Below, piece by piece: positions 23,505-34,640 of a stretch of 64,000 nucleotides of DNA (the stretch's first letter is position 1; each line of letters begins with the position of its first letter). The translations under genes were made by a program, and so were the position numbers. Source of the stretch: Nemophila menziesii (lineage: Eukaryota > Streptophyta > Magnoliopsida > Boraginales > Hydrophyllaceae). Under the pieces are notes generated by a model. That model did no database searches. It was not told the DNA's origin and worked only from the letters and a program-made list of their open reading frames with translations. The DNA is taken from NCBI GenBank assembly GCA_029959085.1, contig JARWIR010000015.1, forward strand, positions 9,547,017 to 9,611,016, read 5' to 3'.

Positions 23505-25097
23505 CTATTCCCCCTTGTTGCTATCTTTCCAGTGATCCGACCCACTATTAGTCTTTACACCTCTCTCAGCTTTAGTAGTACAAGCCTCCACAGACTCTTT
23601 CTTCTCAGGATCCTCATCCTCATCACCAACATATTCAAACCCAACCACCTCATGGTACTCATCAAAATCATCATTGCTTAGTTCCACATTTGAGGCGTCC
23701 TCACCCTCTTCTGCAGAAGGCGAAGACCCTGTGTCATCAACCATACTCTCCAATACATGCATTTTTTCCTTTCGCACTAAACCCCTTTGAACTCCGTTTC
23801 TGAATTTTATTGGTGTAATCATTTAGATTTATGTAGTTAAGCCTACGTTTCAACATTGCCTTCTTGTCTATTCATGCATACCTACCAGTACTGCCTCTCA
23901 CCGGACTGTTGATCTCCTCCGCCTCTTCATCCTCATTCAGCTCTTCACTTTCCAACCTTTATCTAATCAATTATATGGCCATAGGATTTGTCATGAATTC
24001 TGAATTAACTTCACTTTTCTCTACCTCTTTATTCTGAGCCAGAATCATCCTTATCATCATCACTCAGGATGATAGTTATCGTTGCTTGTTTCAAGAGCGT
24101 GCCGCTCTCCACTGCCTCATTAATAATATCCTTCAACGTCTGCACCTTACCACCTCGTTTGTCACCGTCCATATCATCATCATTCTCACTACCATCCTTA
24201 TCTCCATTCTGATCTTGTCCCCTTGCATTGTCATTACGTCGCTTTGTTCTTAGCTGCATCCCTTCCCTACCCTGGTCGTGGAGACGGGCTATCATCGCAC
24301 CAATCCCAAGAAAATCTCTCCATATGTATGCTAAAATTACCCTGGATTCTCTTTCTTATCGCAAATATTGGTCTCGCAGGTGGTTGGCTAACCACGTTCT
24401 CTATACTCCGAGTCACAAATATTTGTTTAACAACACTTATATCTTCTTTATTTGTTGGATCCTTACACGTATCCCTCTTGTGTCCCAACTTACAATACAC
24501 GAAACAAAACTGTCCCATATTCTCGTACTGAAAAAACAAGCAGCCCACACCATCTTCTTGTCGTAAATAAACAACCACTGGAATTGGGTCCAACACTCCA
24601 AAACGAACCCTACATCTCAGTGTTTTAACCACTGCATTATTTATTTCAGGAAAGTCAATCTCCTCTAAATATATGAAATCTCGAGTCATTGCTTTGATCG
24701 TATTGATAATATTTTGGATAAACGCAGTCATGTCACTAGAACCCAAACCAAAGAGTATGTAGTATGAATAGTTTGGAACCTAGAAGTGTTACACCATTGG
24801 TTCATACCTGCATGCAACCCAAGAATATTTTCAGGTCTTAGACCCCACAAACGATCATATTCTCTTTTCTCAGCAATCTCCAGTTTAAATAGGCTATTGC
24901 TGATTTTTGAAAATGAGGTATTTAAACCCTAGATGATTGATCTTATTATTTCCAATAACGTTTACCACTAATATCCTATCTTGTTGATGATGGTCAACAC
25001 ACCTTACCCTAGTGTCCAGACTCAACAACCCCACCTCAACATCCTCCGCCTTATCAAGTTTAAACAGCGGGAGAGCATGACGTGAATGAGTTGCCAT
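23505..25097 (-). pseudogene. LINE ORF1 with nucleic-acid-binding domain, broken
   Basis: ORF1 of plant LINEs packages the RNA. The segment 24746-24267 has the family region before the knuckle and a knuckle-like CFVYCKLGHKRDTC in which the second Cys is displaced by one residue compared with the standard C-X2-C-X4-H-X4-C. The tail (24295-24029 and 23822-23505) is very acidic (Asp/Glu/Asn-rich). A possible start is the ATG at 25097 (MATHSRHALPLFKLDKAED). Stops break the frame. Confidence 0.7.
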
Positions 25098-26259
25098 GTT
25101 CAAGTACACAAAGAGGATATTCACAATAGAAATGAAAGAAGGGAGAAATAGAGAAATAGGAATCCTTAAAGTTTTTGACCAATAGAGAACAAAGAGAGAG
25201 ATAGTAATGTAAAGGATATAAGATAAAATGTTGTAATGAAACGTAAGATATAGGAAGAGAATGTGCATTAAGTGTAAAAGTACATTAGATTTATAATTGT
25301 TCTTCCGTAGGTAAACGAATAGGCGATATTGTTCATGTAAGTGGAAATCCACTTGTCGTGTTTTAAATTGAAAAAGATGTCTGAAGCTCGCCACGTTTAC
25401 CGCACTACTAAAGATGAACATCCATTCCTTACTTTTAACTCTTTAAGATACTTCATCATCATAACTGAGCTCGTCTTGATACTTGTATGCACGCCAACTT
25501 ATCCATTGTATCTTACTTATTATCATCTCCTCGTTATTCTCCTCAAGCCACGTCATATCTTCATTAATGACCATTTCCTCGTGTAGCGCTAATGTTCTTA
25601 GATAAATACCACTCCATTGTTGTATCTTCCTTGTCTTCTTTGTCCAATCTCTGCACCTCTTCATCTTTATCCCATTCCATAGAGATAATGTGCCATTCTA
25701 ATGTTGTGTCCTCCAATTCTTCCTTATCCCACCTCCGCACATCTTCATCTTCATCCCATAGTGTATACCCCTTACAATTCTAGTCCAAGGGGAATCAATT
25801 TCCTTTTCAAACGTATCCTCTTTATCCCCATTCCGCTTCCAATCCTCAATTAGCTTCCGTCTCGTACTACCCCCTACGTATTATTGTCCCTCAAGCACCA
25901 ATTCCACGATCCCTCATTGACACCCATGTGTTTTATACGCCCAAATCTCCAAATACAAACTCCTGAATGCTTTGAATTGGTGTGTTCCGCCATCTCTCAC
26001 CTTTGCAGGTGGAATCCTTTTTTTGTGCGTTAATCTTTCCTTAACGCCTTCGAGAGACCTTTGAGAATAGTAAATCTCAGCGTATTCTTGTGTCCTCCCG
26101 TGGAGACTCTTCGTTTCCTCAAATTCGTTTGAAGGATTTCTCTTGCCGTGTGTAAAGTCTCGTCGCTGATTGGAGCACCGCTTAGCGGTGTTGTTACTGT
26201 CTTTTGTTGCTCTTGTGCGTGACCCCTCCCCGTGTTCTCGTTATCAATTGGTGCCTACC
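25098..26259 (-). other. Upstream region of the second LINE
   Basis: No recognised protein. On the minus strand about 70 codons are open at roughly 26240-26035. Two tandem copies of an approximately 82-bp unit (containing CTTCATCTTYATCCCA) lie at about 25610-25770. This could be LINE 5' UTR or unrelated captured sequence. Confidence 0.4.
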
Positions 26260-28027
26260 TGGTGGGTCCTAGGGTGTTATAAAATTAAGTGCTAAATAAA
26301 GAGGAACCACTTATTTGCAAGTGTACGGTTGTCCTAAGTAATATATGATAATAAAGTTCGTTCTCATGGACAGATTAGGTTCAACCCAAATATTAATCAA
26401 GTAGTAAGAATAATTTCTAAACAGAAAATAAAAGATAAGAATTTTTGTTTGGTTTTTGTAAATTAAAAGTGCAAATAAAGTAAAGACTAAAATTAAATTA
26501 ACAGAAAGGAAATAAAGTAAATAAACGACTAACTTCAGATAAGAGAGATACTTGAGTCTCGCAAGGAATCTACTTAATCAATATAATCTATGCTATGGGT
26601 AAGGGTAGAATTGGGATTATCATATTAGTCGGAACTCTAATATCTCCTAGCCCCCTGTCGGGTGGACCTAGGAGCTATCCTAAAGTATCATAAACACCTG
26701 TATGGTCGAATATGTCTCTTCGGATGATATGATTTTACCTCTTTGGCTATGTAACTAGTTAAGCATGTCGGTCAATAACGGACATTACACAGGTATTACC
26801 TAGATCTGTATTCAAACCCCCCTGTCGGATGATCACTTCGCCACTAAAGTGAATAGCCCAAATACTAAAAGCTAATTCTAGTTGTTCCTAAAAGAATTAG
26901 TAATGAAAACAAATTAATAACCAATATATAAAACTCAATCCTATTTAATTCTAAACAATCCCAAATTCAAACATAGATTAATTAATTAAGGTTCATCCCT
27001 TTTATGCGATTCTCAAGTATAAATAAATTTAGCTCATAAGAAAATTAAAGACTAACATTAAATAAAAAGAATTCATGATCAAATACAAAATATAAATTAA
27101 AAACCTAAAGGGTAGGATGACTGCTGATGGAAGAACAGGATTCCTCCAACACTAGCTTCTCCTTGCCTTCTTGCTCTGACTTGAAAACCTTAAGCCTCTT
27201 GTGTAATTATCTGAAGTGTGAAAAGAGGAGGCTAAGGGGTGTATTTATAGGTGTTAGGAAACCCTAGGTCGAATTTACTTGGAGTGGAAGACAGGTTCAG
27301 AACTCTCAAATTCTTAGCCCTAAATTCTAGGAAAGGTAAGATTCTACTGCTGATTTGATTTGGTCATATGTCATTCAATACTTATCCGTTTGAGGAGTTC
27401 CAATATATGAAACTGATTGTCTTGGAAAGAGATTTCTATTGGTGTAGAGCACTCGTCCATATTCCTAGCCAATATTAAGTTATGAATTCGTCTTTGAAAC
27501 ATGGCTGGAATTTCAGATTCATAAGGCAGCTTTATCTTTTCCTTCTTTGCATATATCTTTCCTAAATCTTCTTATTTCCATGTAAATCTTCTTTCCTTTA
27601 CTTATTTATCTTGACTTGGTCTCTAAGTAATTACCATATATCTTTTAAAGCTTCACATTAAATGAATAATTAAACTACATATGCTTAAAAAGAATAAATC
27701 AATAAATCAAGAAATAGAAATAGGAAAGTGCACTCTAAAAATAGAAACTTGAGTAAAAACATTTCCTAACACTCTAAAATACACTAAGACTTTAACTATC
27801 ACTTTTCCTCCTTGGATTGGTCTTTCATGAAATTCAAGAAACTACTAACTTTGCATTAAAAACAATCAAATTTACGCACAAAAGCTCAGAATCTGCAAAT
27901 AGTTAATTTCCAAGGGGAGAAAGTGTAATATGATCAAATAAGCCTAAAAGTCTATCAAATAAGTCATTTATTCACCTAAAAGGATGTCTCAATGGGGCTA
28001 ATAGTTAGAACAGATAGGGAGACATCA
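26260..28027 (-). repeat. Solo LTR, 1768 bp, same family as the 53.7-kb element
   Basis: Starts TGATGTCTCCC at 28027 and ends GGACCCACCA at 26260, exactly like the LTRs at 53721-55491 and 59638-61408 (1771 bp). Shared inner blocks include the CCCCTGTCGGGTGGACCTAG-type region. Flanks CTACC (26255-26259) and CTCCC (28028-28032) are a 4/5 target duplication. No internal sequence remains, so the element was lost by LTR-LTR recombination. Confidence 0.88.
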
Positions 28028-28330
28028 CTCCCCTGAATGAGACCAAAACACAACCAAGAGCAAGCGAAACCATCTAAACTCTGATGTCTTAATCTTCCTC
28101 TCTCCATCCAAGTTATGCCCGTGCCCTTCTTTATCCCTACGCATACCGGGTCGTCCACTATTCTAACTTTCCCGTCTGTTGATAACCCCATCAACGTGAA
28201 ATTAGATGAAAAAGAGTGTAACTCAAAATCTTATTAAAACAATCTAATGAACAAATTAAAGAAAAAGAAACTAATCGAAGATCTGAAAGGAAAAACCCTA
28301 ACCCTAGAAAGTCGTCATTTTAGAGAGAGA
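28028..28330 (-). pseudogene. Unidentified coding-like segment next to solo LTR
   Basis: Minus-strand frame from an ATG at about 28190 reads GLSTDGKVRIVDDPVCVGIK then a Trp/Cys-containing stretch to FGLIQG at the LTR border. Upstream on the same strand is a leader with CTAGGGTTAGGGTTTTTCC, a telobox-like motif common in plant promoters. When the LTR is removed, the frame continues about 19 codons into the sequence at 26254 before a stop. It could be the first coding part of the LINE or of a host gene; I do not recognise it. Confidence 0.35.
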
Positions 28331-28979
28331 AAATCTTATATCACTATACAACTATAACTATATTGTTATATTAAAGATGATAAGTGTAACGGAAAAATTC
28401 TACTCAATTATAAAATCGTATGAATAATTAAATATATATAAATATTCAGGGTTGGTCTTAGTATTTTTGGATGCAAAGTAAAATTTTAATGTGATACTCT
28501 AACTATATATTGGAAATGAATTTTTTAGATTTTTTTAGTATTTTGTAGTTTTGTTGGGACATCTTATAATTATTTGTTATAATAAATTTAAAAAAAATAT
28601 ACGCATAAAAAATGTATAATTTAATTAAAAAAGAAAATAAAATAAAATAAAATAAAATAAAATAATTTCTCTTATTTCAGTTTCAAATCTTACATATCAA
28701 ACAAAAAAGTATATTATTTTATCAACAAACTATCTTATCCATTTTGTTGCTTTATTAAATTATCAGATATATAAAAAATAATTACCACAAGTACCCTTAC
28801 ACCACATAATAATGTTTGTAAAAGTCATATTTAATATAAAAACATAATAAACAATAATATCCCTGAATTATGTAAATCCACTAAATTTTTTCCGTCAATA
28901 ATTTGTTGAGCGAATTTTTCCACCAAAGGTTTTCATATCAAGATTTTCCCACCAAATTTTTATGTTGTTATAATTGGAG
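28331..28979. other. AT-rich region with hAT-like end
   Basis: No gene. At 28447 CAGGGTTGGTCTTAGTATTT resembles the left end of the small hAT at 51169. An (AAAAT)n-type run of about 30 bp is at 28634-28664. Confidence 0.45.
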
Positions 28980-29428
28980 GTTTATGTTGTTGTTTATTTG
29001 GACAAATTCCATCGAATAATTTTTGGGTTTATTTTATTGTTTGGTGGGACAAATCCCATAAAAATATATTTTGATTTATATTGTTTTATAAGACAAATCC
29101 CAACAAACTATTTGGATATATGTTGGTGTTTGGTGGAACAAACGCTACAAGATATTTAAGTATATTTTATTTGGTGAAAATATTCCACTAGATTATATGT
29201 GGATTTATATTTTTGTTTGGTGAGACAAATTCCACCAAAATACAGATGAATTTATGTTGATATTTGGTGGAATAAATTCTACAAGAATAATTTTAAGTAT
29301 ATGTTGTTATTTAGTGGAAAAATATCATTAAACTATATTTGATTTTATGTTGTTATTTGTTGGGATAAATTGTTCAAAAATATATTTAAGTATATAGTGT
29401 TGTTTGGTGGTAAAATATCACCAAATGT
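28980..29428. repeat. Diverged tandem repeat, about 10 units of 41-49 bp
   Basis: Consensus TATGTTGTTGTTTGGTGGGA then CAAATTCCACCAAAATATAT with variation; units begin near 28982, 29030, 29079, 29120, 29164, 29208, 29253, 29299, 29346 and 29390. Copies differ at many sites, so the array is old. The plus-strand frame through it shows the same periodicity and is not a gene. Confidence 0.8.
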
Positions 29429-29485
29429 ATCAGAACTAAATTTCATAATAGGAATAATAGGTCCAAATGCCTCCTCTTGTCTTAC

Positions 29486-29636
29486 CTTCATCGTGTGGTC
29501 CACATTCACTTATGATGGTAGGAGAAAATAACCGATCCTCTGCACCTTCACCAATATTTTCTACACTTCCTCTACCAACTATTTTTGCACATTTATCTAA
29601 TGCATCAAGTATACAACCGGAAACATTGGAAACTTT
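29486..29636 (-). pseudogene. Exon-like segment of an unidentified gene
   Basis: 151-bp open stretch bounded by TTTGTTTAG (acceptor) and GAAG/GTAAGACA (strong donor). It reads KVSNVSGCILDALDKCAKIV, then a Gly/Glu-rich part and [15 protein letters not shown]. Codon use and the paired splice sites suggest a real exon, past or present. Other exon-like pieces on this strand are at 30260-30382, 34135-34218 and 34372-34467, but their phases do not join into one clean frame, and a Copia element splits the set. Confidence 0.35.
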
Positions 29637-29639
29637 CTA

Positions 29640-30548
29640 AACAAAAAAAAGAAGAAAAAGTAAACGTTGAAAAACAATGAAACATTTTATTTATGTTTGG
29701 AAAAAAACTATAAAATATGATAAAATCTAAAACCCATCTCTTCACACTTGCATAGAACAAATAACAAAAATAAATCTCTTCACACTCACCTTCCCACCAA
29801 GACTGTTGGAGTGAGCAATTTGATCTTATACTGTATTTTCTGAATTATTTTGCAGTAAATATCCATTTGGCCCAATTGCTGGAGATGGAATAACATAATC
29901 CAAGAAAAAGTTACCTTTTCTTCCGCAATTTCTGAACAAAAAGTTTCAAAATTCCGAACTAAAAGTTCCAAAATTTTTGAGCCAAAAGTTCCAAAACTTT
30001 TGTGCCAAAAATTCCAAATTTCCGGCAAACAGTAATCGAATAGTTATTTCAATTTGGATAAACATTACTTACAACTGTTATAAATTTCACTATTATAACT
30101 ACTTCAGCAACAAATTTTGAGTGAAGATACATATGAGCTTATAATCTTTCAACACCAGCGTAATGTCGTAATCATATACCAAAAACATATATCAATCAGT
30201 TAGTTGGTCATAAAAGTGATACATTATTATATAATCAATCATTACGTGAAAATAATATCACCTTCAAAGTCATCAATAGAGAAACTGGGAGATTCATTAA
30301 AAGAAAAAGATTGTGGATAATAACAAGGCACGACTCAAGATCCAAACCTACTACTTTAGCTCTTATTTTCTCATGTCGTTTCTATAAGAATAACACAAAA
30401 TACCAACTCGAGTCCCTCAACAAGGTCAATAAATAGAGTAACTAAGACATTAAATTTAAAACGATAATATAAATATAAATATATTATATATATTATGACC
30501 TAATTTCCTGTTAAGAAAAATTGAAAACAAGCACTAGTGGATGTATGT
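29640..30548. other. Intron-like region with repeat-family pieces
   Basis: At about 29666-29790 is one copy of the repeat that forms a tandem array at 62340-62625. At 29925-30030 tandem AAAAGTTCCAAAA-like motifs resemble the subterminal repeats of the hAT at 46665-47877. An exon-like block (30382-30260, minus) lies between CTTATAG and AAG/GTGATA. Nothing else is recognised. Confidence 0.4.
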
Positions 30549-31260
30549 TGTTGGAATTATTAAATAAAAGACAATTTATTTTATTATTCTTTCATGCTCT
30601 TGGGAGAAGTAAAAATACTATTTTTGCTTAATAGTCCCACTTTATAATTTGCGGGAAAAAACCATTGAAATTATTTAATTTTAAATAATTCCTTATTCTT
30701 GATGAAGGATTAATGGTTCATTATTTAGCTGTTACGGGAGTTACTAAAACTTGGTAAAGAAAAAAAAAACGGCTAGCTTCAAATGAGCATTGAAGATGCA
30801 TTTATGTGAGGTTTTTTTGTCTTCCCATTTCCTCTATAAATAGTGACTCTTTGTGACTTACATTTTCTAGTGAGAAATAAAATAATTCTAGGGAGAAAGA
30901 ATATTATTCTATAGAGAAAGAAAATATTCTAGAGAAAGTAGAATACTATTCTAGAAATTCAGAAAATGAAACACTCCCTTCTCAATGATTAGTCAAATCT
31001 TTTTGACATAGAGATTAGAGTAAAAGAGAGATACGATTGTTGGAGATACCGGTACTCCCAGAATATCTTTTTCAACGCTGCACGTTTTTGTGTATTCGTA
31101 TCTAGAATATTTTTTGAATATTTTGTATTACAGTTTTTGGGATACCTTTATATTCCGATTTCCCATTGTATTGTAATAGTTGTAGTATTACATTTTTTTC
31201 GGAATATTTTTATATGAATCATTTTTTCTTTACCAGTGATATTGTTAGTTTTTACCAACA
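30549..31260 (+). repeat. 5' LTR of the Copia element, 712 bp
   Basis: Contains a TATA box (CTATAAATAG at about 30834). It is about 46 bp shorter than the 3' LTR because the stretch around 31130-31150 (GTATTACAGTTTTTGG) is present as a longer duplicated version at 33950-34015 in the 3' copy. Confidence 0.9.
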
Positions 31261-31329
31261 ATTTGAAAAAGATATTTTTTAATGTCACTGGTTGTAAAAT
31301 AGTTTTTCTATTTCGGCGGTTGCTTCATC

Positions 31330-31760
31330 CTTGAACGCAAAAGTCATTCCCGACGTGATTATGTTGGAGCCTTTCAATGGTTCTAACTACAAACGTTGGG
31401 CACAAAATCCGGTTATATGCATTGAACTATATGAACTAGATCTTGTTGTTCTTGAGGTACTCTCCGCCATTGAGGGCAATGGGGAAATTACCAAAGAATA
31501 CTAGCTAGGATTCTGGCTTTTGAAGTTGGGTTCAAGAAAGCTAATTCAGTGGTTAGTAGATGGATCTTGAATAATGTGACAAACTCCACCTTTGATTTGG
31601 TAGCCAGTGAGAAGTCGGCAAAGACTGTCTGTGAAACGGCTCAGAAAAGGTATGGGGTGATGATTCTAATGAGAAGAAATACGTCACCAGGGAATGTCCT
31701 AAAAAGATCCAACCGGTCTCATACAAGTCGGAAAAGTAAATCGACTCAAGGATAAGTACT
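31330..31760 (+). pseudogene. Copia gag fragment, frameshifted
   Basis: Starts with AVASSLNAK, then EPFNGSNYKRWAQN, the usual Copia gag opening. After a frame change it continues KKANSVVSRWILNNVTNSTF and KTVCETAQKRYG. The same region is found in the minus-strand Copia at 50206-49731 (AVASSLNANT; RANIMARGWMLNNVSN). It stops before a zinc knuckle. Confidence 0.8.
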
Positions 31761-32660
31761 TAATTTTCTACATTTATATAAGTTTAAGGATCACTTTGCC
31801 CCCTTGTATTACCACTAATTAACCCTTATTGCACTAAATATCATTCTTAACGTGATTATATATCAGCTGGATATTAAATATATGTATGGATGAAGATCTA
31901 TGTGAAAAAATATATATGGTGCAATATGAAGGGTTAGTGGTTTCAAATCAAGAGGATTAAGTATGAAAACTTAGGAAAATGTTTTTTATTGTTAAACGGG
32001 CACCTTGCAGATGGAATAGTATCTTATATAAAGGATGGATCAGGTTTTATTACATTTTTTTAATATGTGTATGACATGATCCACTTTTGGTACTTTCATT
32101 CATGGGATCTACTTCGTTTATTCTTTTATTTGTGAATAAAAGATGTGGGGGAAGCTGATCCTAAGGAAAAAAACTCATTTGCGTAAATAATGGAATATAC
32201 CTTAGTTAGTCTCACTTTGTTGGAAAGGTTTATCTCTGTTGATATAATGTCTGGTAAAATTCCTTATAAGACTAGTATTCATAAATAAGAGAATTGTGGG
32301 GGGGGGGGGGGTGTACCCCTTAATGAATATGAAATAATTATAAGGATTATGATGTTATTAATGAACTATACTTAACTTGGTATTTTCCATATTGTAAAGA
32401 GACTCAAGTGTTTAACATTGAGTTCTTTTGTCATCTAATAAAGTACGAGAGAGGTACTTTTGATCTAATCTGCGTTTTAAAATGATTCATGTAGTTCTTG
32501 AAGGATTTTGTTACGCAAACTGGGTCCCATATAAATGATGAAATAAATGGTTGATTCATTTACTAAAAGATGGGGAACCTATTACTAATAAGTCTATATG
32601 ATGCACTAAATTCCTATCCATATAGTGTAAATTGTGCATACATGAGAAAATTAAAACTTA
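31760..32660 (+). other. Non-coding interior of Copia element
   Basis: No retained pol domain. It includes a run of 14 G at 32298-32311. Confidence 0.5.
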
Positions 32661-32662
32661 AT

Positions 32663-32920
32663 GAATTCATAGCCATGCGTGGTGGTCCTATCGAGATGGA
32701 CTTGATGAATTCACCGTTGAGGTTGTTTATATATTTCTCATACTTAATGAATTCATAGCCATGTGTGGTGGTCCTATCGAGACGGACTTGATGAATTCAC
32801 CGTTGAGGTTGTTTGTTTATTTCTCATACTTAATGAATTCATAGCCATGTGGGGTGGTCCTACTGAGACGGACTTGATGAATTCACCATTGAGGTTGTTG
32901 TATATTGATCATAATATGAC
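32663..32920 (+). repeat. Three tandem copies of an 86-bp unit
   Basis: GAATTCATAGCCATG starts at 32663, 32749 and 32835; each unit goes on GTGGTCCTATCGAGACGGAC and TTGATGAATTCACC. A diverged fourth copy is near 32975 (ATTCATAGCCCATAAGGGTG). The first three are nearly identical, so the expansion is recent relative to the element. Confidence 0.9.
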
Positions 32921-33369
32921 TTCAAGGAGACGTCCTTGATGTTCCCAAGGGATGAGCTTTTAGACTCACCACATATTCATAGCCCATAAGGGTGGTCCCA
33001 AAGAGAAAGGACTTGATGAGTTCGCGAGACACAAGACGAGGTTGGGCGTTATTTATCTTAATGATATTGAAATCCGAGAGGGGTTGGCTACTGTGGGTAG
33101 ACGCTCTTAGAGATCACCTATGTGTAAGGAAAGGGTGATGTTTGAGGAATTTGTAACTTTTAGCCGGGTAGAGTATGTGTTGTGAGGGTCTCGATCGAAA
33201 ACCGTCTAGTTCAAGAGTACGTTCACTTGACAGGTATTCAGTGGGTGTCTCACTTCACTATGTGTCAATTCAAATCGAAAGATATTGCCACTTTAAGTAC
33301 AATTCACCCATATGCTAGTATTTATAAAAACATGTTCACCTTCTCTCCCAAAGACCCTGAGTGAGGGAT

Positions 33370-34127
33370 TGTTGGAATTATTCAATAAAAGACAATTTGT
33401 TTTATTATTCTTTCACGCTCTTGGGAGAAATGGAAAATACTATTTTTGCTTAATAGTACCACTTTATAATTTGGCGAAAAAACCACTGAAATTATTTAAT
33501 TTTAAATAATTCCTTATTCTTGATGAAGGATTAATGGTTCATTATTTAGCTGTTATGGGAGTTACGAGAGTTACTAAAACTTGGTAAAGAAAAAAAACTG
33601 CTAGCTTTAAATGAGCATTGAAGAGGCACTTATGTGACGGTTTTTTGTCTTCCCATTTCTTCTATAAATAGTGACTCTTTGTGACTTACATTTTCTAGTG
33701 AGAAATAAAATAATTCTAGGGAGAAAGAATATTATTCTAGAGAGAAAGAAAATATTCTAGAGAGAGTAGAATGCTATTCTAGAAATTCAGAAAATGAAAC
33801 ACTCCATTCTCAATGATTAGTCAAATCTTTTTGACATAGAGCTTGAAGTAAAAGAGTGATACGATTGTTGGAGATACCGGTACTCCTGGAATATCTTTTT
33901 CAACGCTGCATGTTTTTGTGTATTCGTATCTAAAATATTTTTTTGAATATTTCCATGTAAGTTATTTTCTCATTTCCTGTAATAGTTGTTGTATTACGGT
34001 TTTTGGGATACCTTTATATTCCGATTTTCCATTGTATTATAATAGTTGTAATATTACATTCTTTTGGAATATTTTTATATGACATCATTTTTTCTTTACT
34101 AGTGATATTGTTAGTTTTTTACCAACA
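33370..34127 (+). repeat. 3' LTR of the Copia element, 758 bp
   Basis: Matches the 5' LTR closely, with the extra segment described there. Followed at once by the target duplication TATGT. Confidence 0.9.
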
Positions 34128-34134
34128 TATGTAC

Positions 34135-34640
34135 CTTTTTGGAAAGCCGCTCCTAAGCTTTTGCATGTTCTTCGTTTCATCCATAAATGGAGAAATTGCA
34201 TTAATAGGTAATACCTTCCTTAGATAAATTTCACACAGTTGTATGAGAGGCAATAACACCACTGACTTTAATATTCAAATTGAAAAACCTCTTATATTTT
34301 GTCTCTCTTTTTCAATTATCTAATCCAATTATAATATAAAGGACAAAGTTTCAACACTGGATAATTTATACCTGAAAACTTGTTGTTAAAGAAAAATGTC
34401 TCAAATATTTGTATCGCTTCCTCGTAGTCTTTGATTGTGACACATTCTCCGGTTGTAAAATCTTTCAGCTAATTCTGTAGTATTTTCTCAAACACCCTGG
34501 ACTCAATTTCTATTTCTTGAATAACCATAATTAATATAGCGATTCTAGACATGAATTCACCCATTATTAATAAATAAATAATTACATGAATTAGTGATAG
34601 AAGAAACTTTATTACCTTTAGTAGATGAAGATTAGTCATT
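34135..34640 (-). pseudogene. Exon-like pieces of an unidentified gene
   Basis: Piece 34218-34135 lies between ATCTAAG and AAAAAG/GTACATA and can read NAISPFMDETKNMQKLRSGF. Piece 34467-34372 lies between GAATTAG and TTTTCAG/GTATAAAT and reads LKDFTTGECVTIKDYEEAIQ then IFETFFFNNKFS. A further frame above it (34640-34470) has a stop. Good splice-like borders, but no joined frame works across all pieces. Unrecognised; possibly a dead host gene or a captured fragment. Confidence 0.3.

Larger units (their letters stand above)
19681..28330 (-). mobile_element. Second L1-type LINE, split by a solo LTR
   Basis: Minus-strand LINE: probable 5' region 28330-25100 (broken by an LTR at 26260-28027), ORF1 about 25097-23505, ORF2 endonuclease about 23445-22780, reverse transcriptase about 22150-21100, C-terminal RNase-H-side and zinc-binding reverse transcriptase region about 20680-19700. 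Frames are broken throughout. The 3' end abuts the Athila-like element at 19681. That 28330-25100 belongs to the same LINE is inference from adjacency. Confidence 0.75.
30549..34127 (+). mobile_element. Copia-type LTR element, internally deleted
   Basis: LTRs at 30549-31260 and 33370-34127, each starting TGTTGGAATTATT and ending ACCAACA, with an exact 5-bp target duplication TATGT (30544-30548 and 34128-34132). The interior (about 2.1 kb) holds only a gag scrap and repeats; protease, integrase and reverse transcriptase are absent. It is inserted within a set of exon-like pieces of an unidentified minus-strand gene. Confidence 0.93.

Noticed and set aside
24223..24566. Two plus-strand frames of over 100 codons
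   Set aside because: Antisense shadows of LINE ORF1.
28974..29159. 61-codon plus-strand frame
   Set aside because: Follows the period of the tandem repeat; not a gene.
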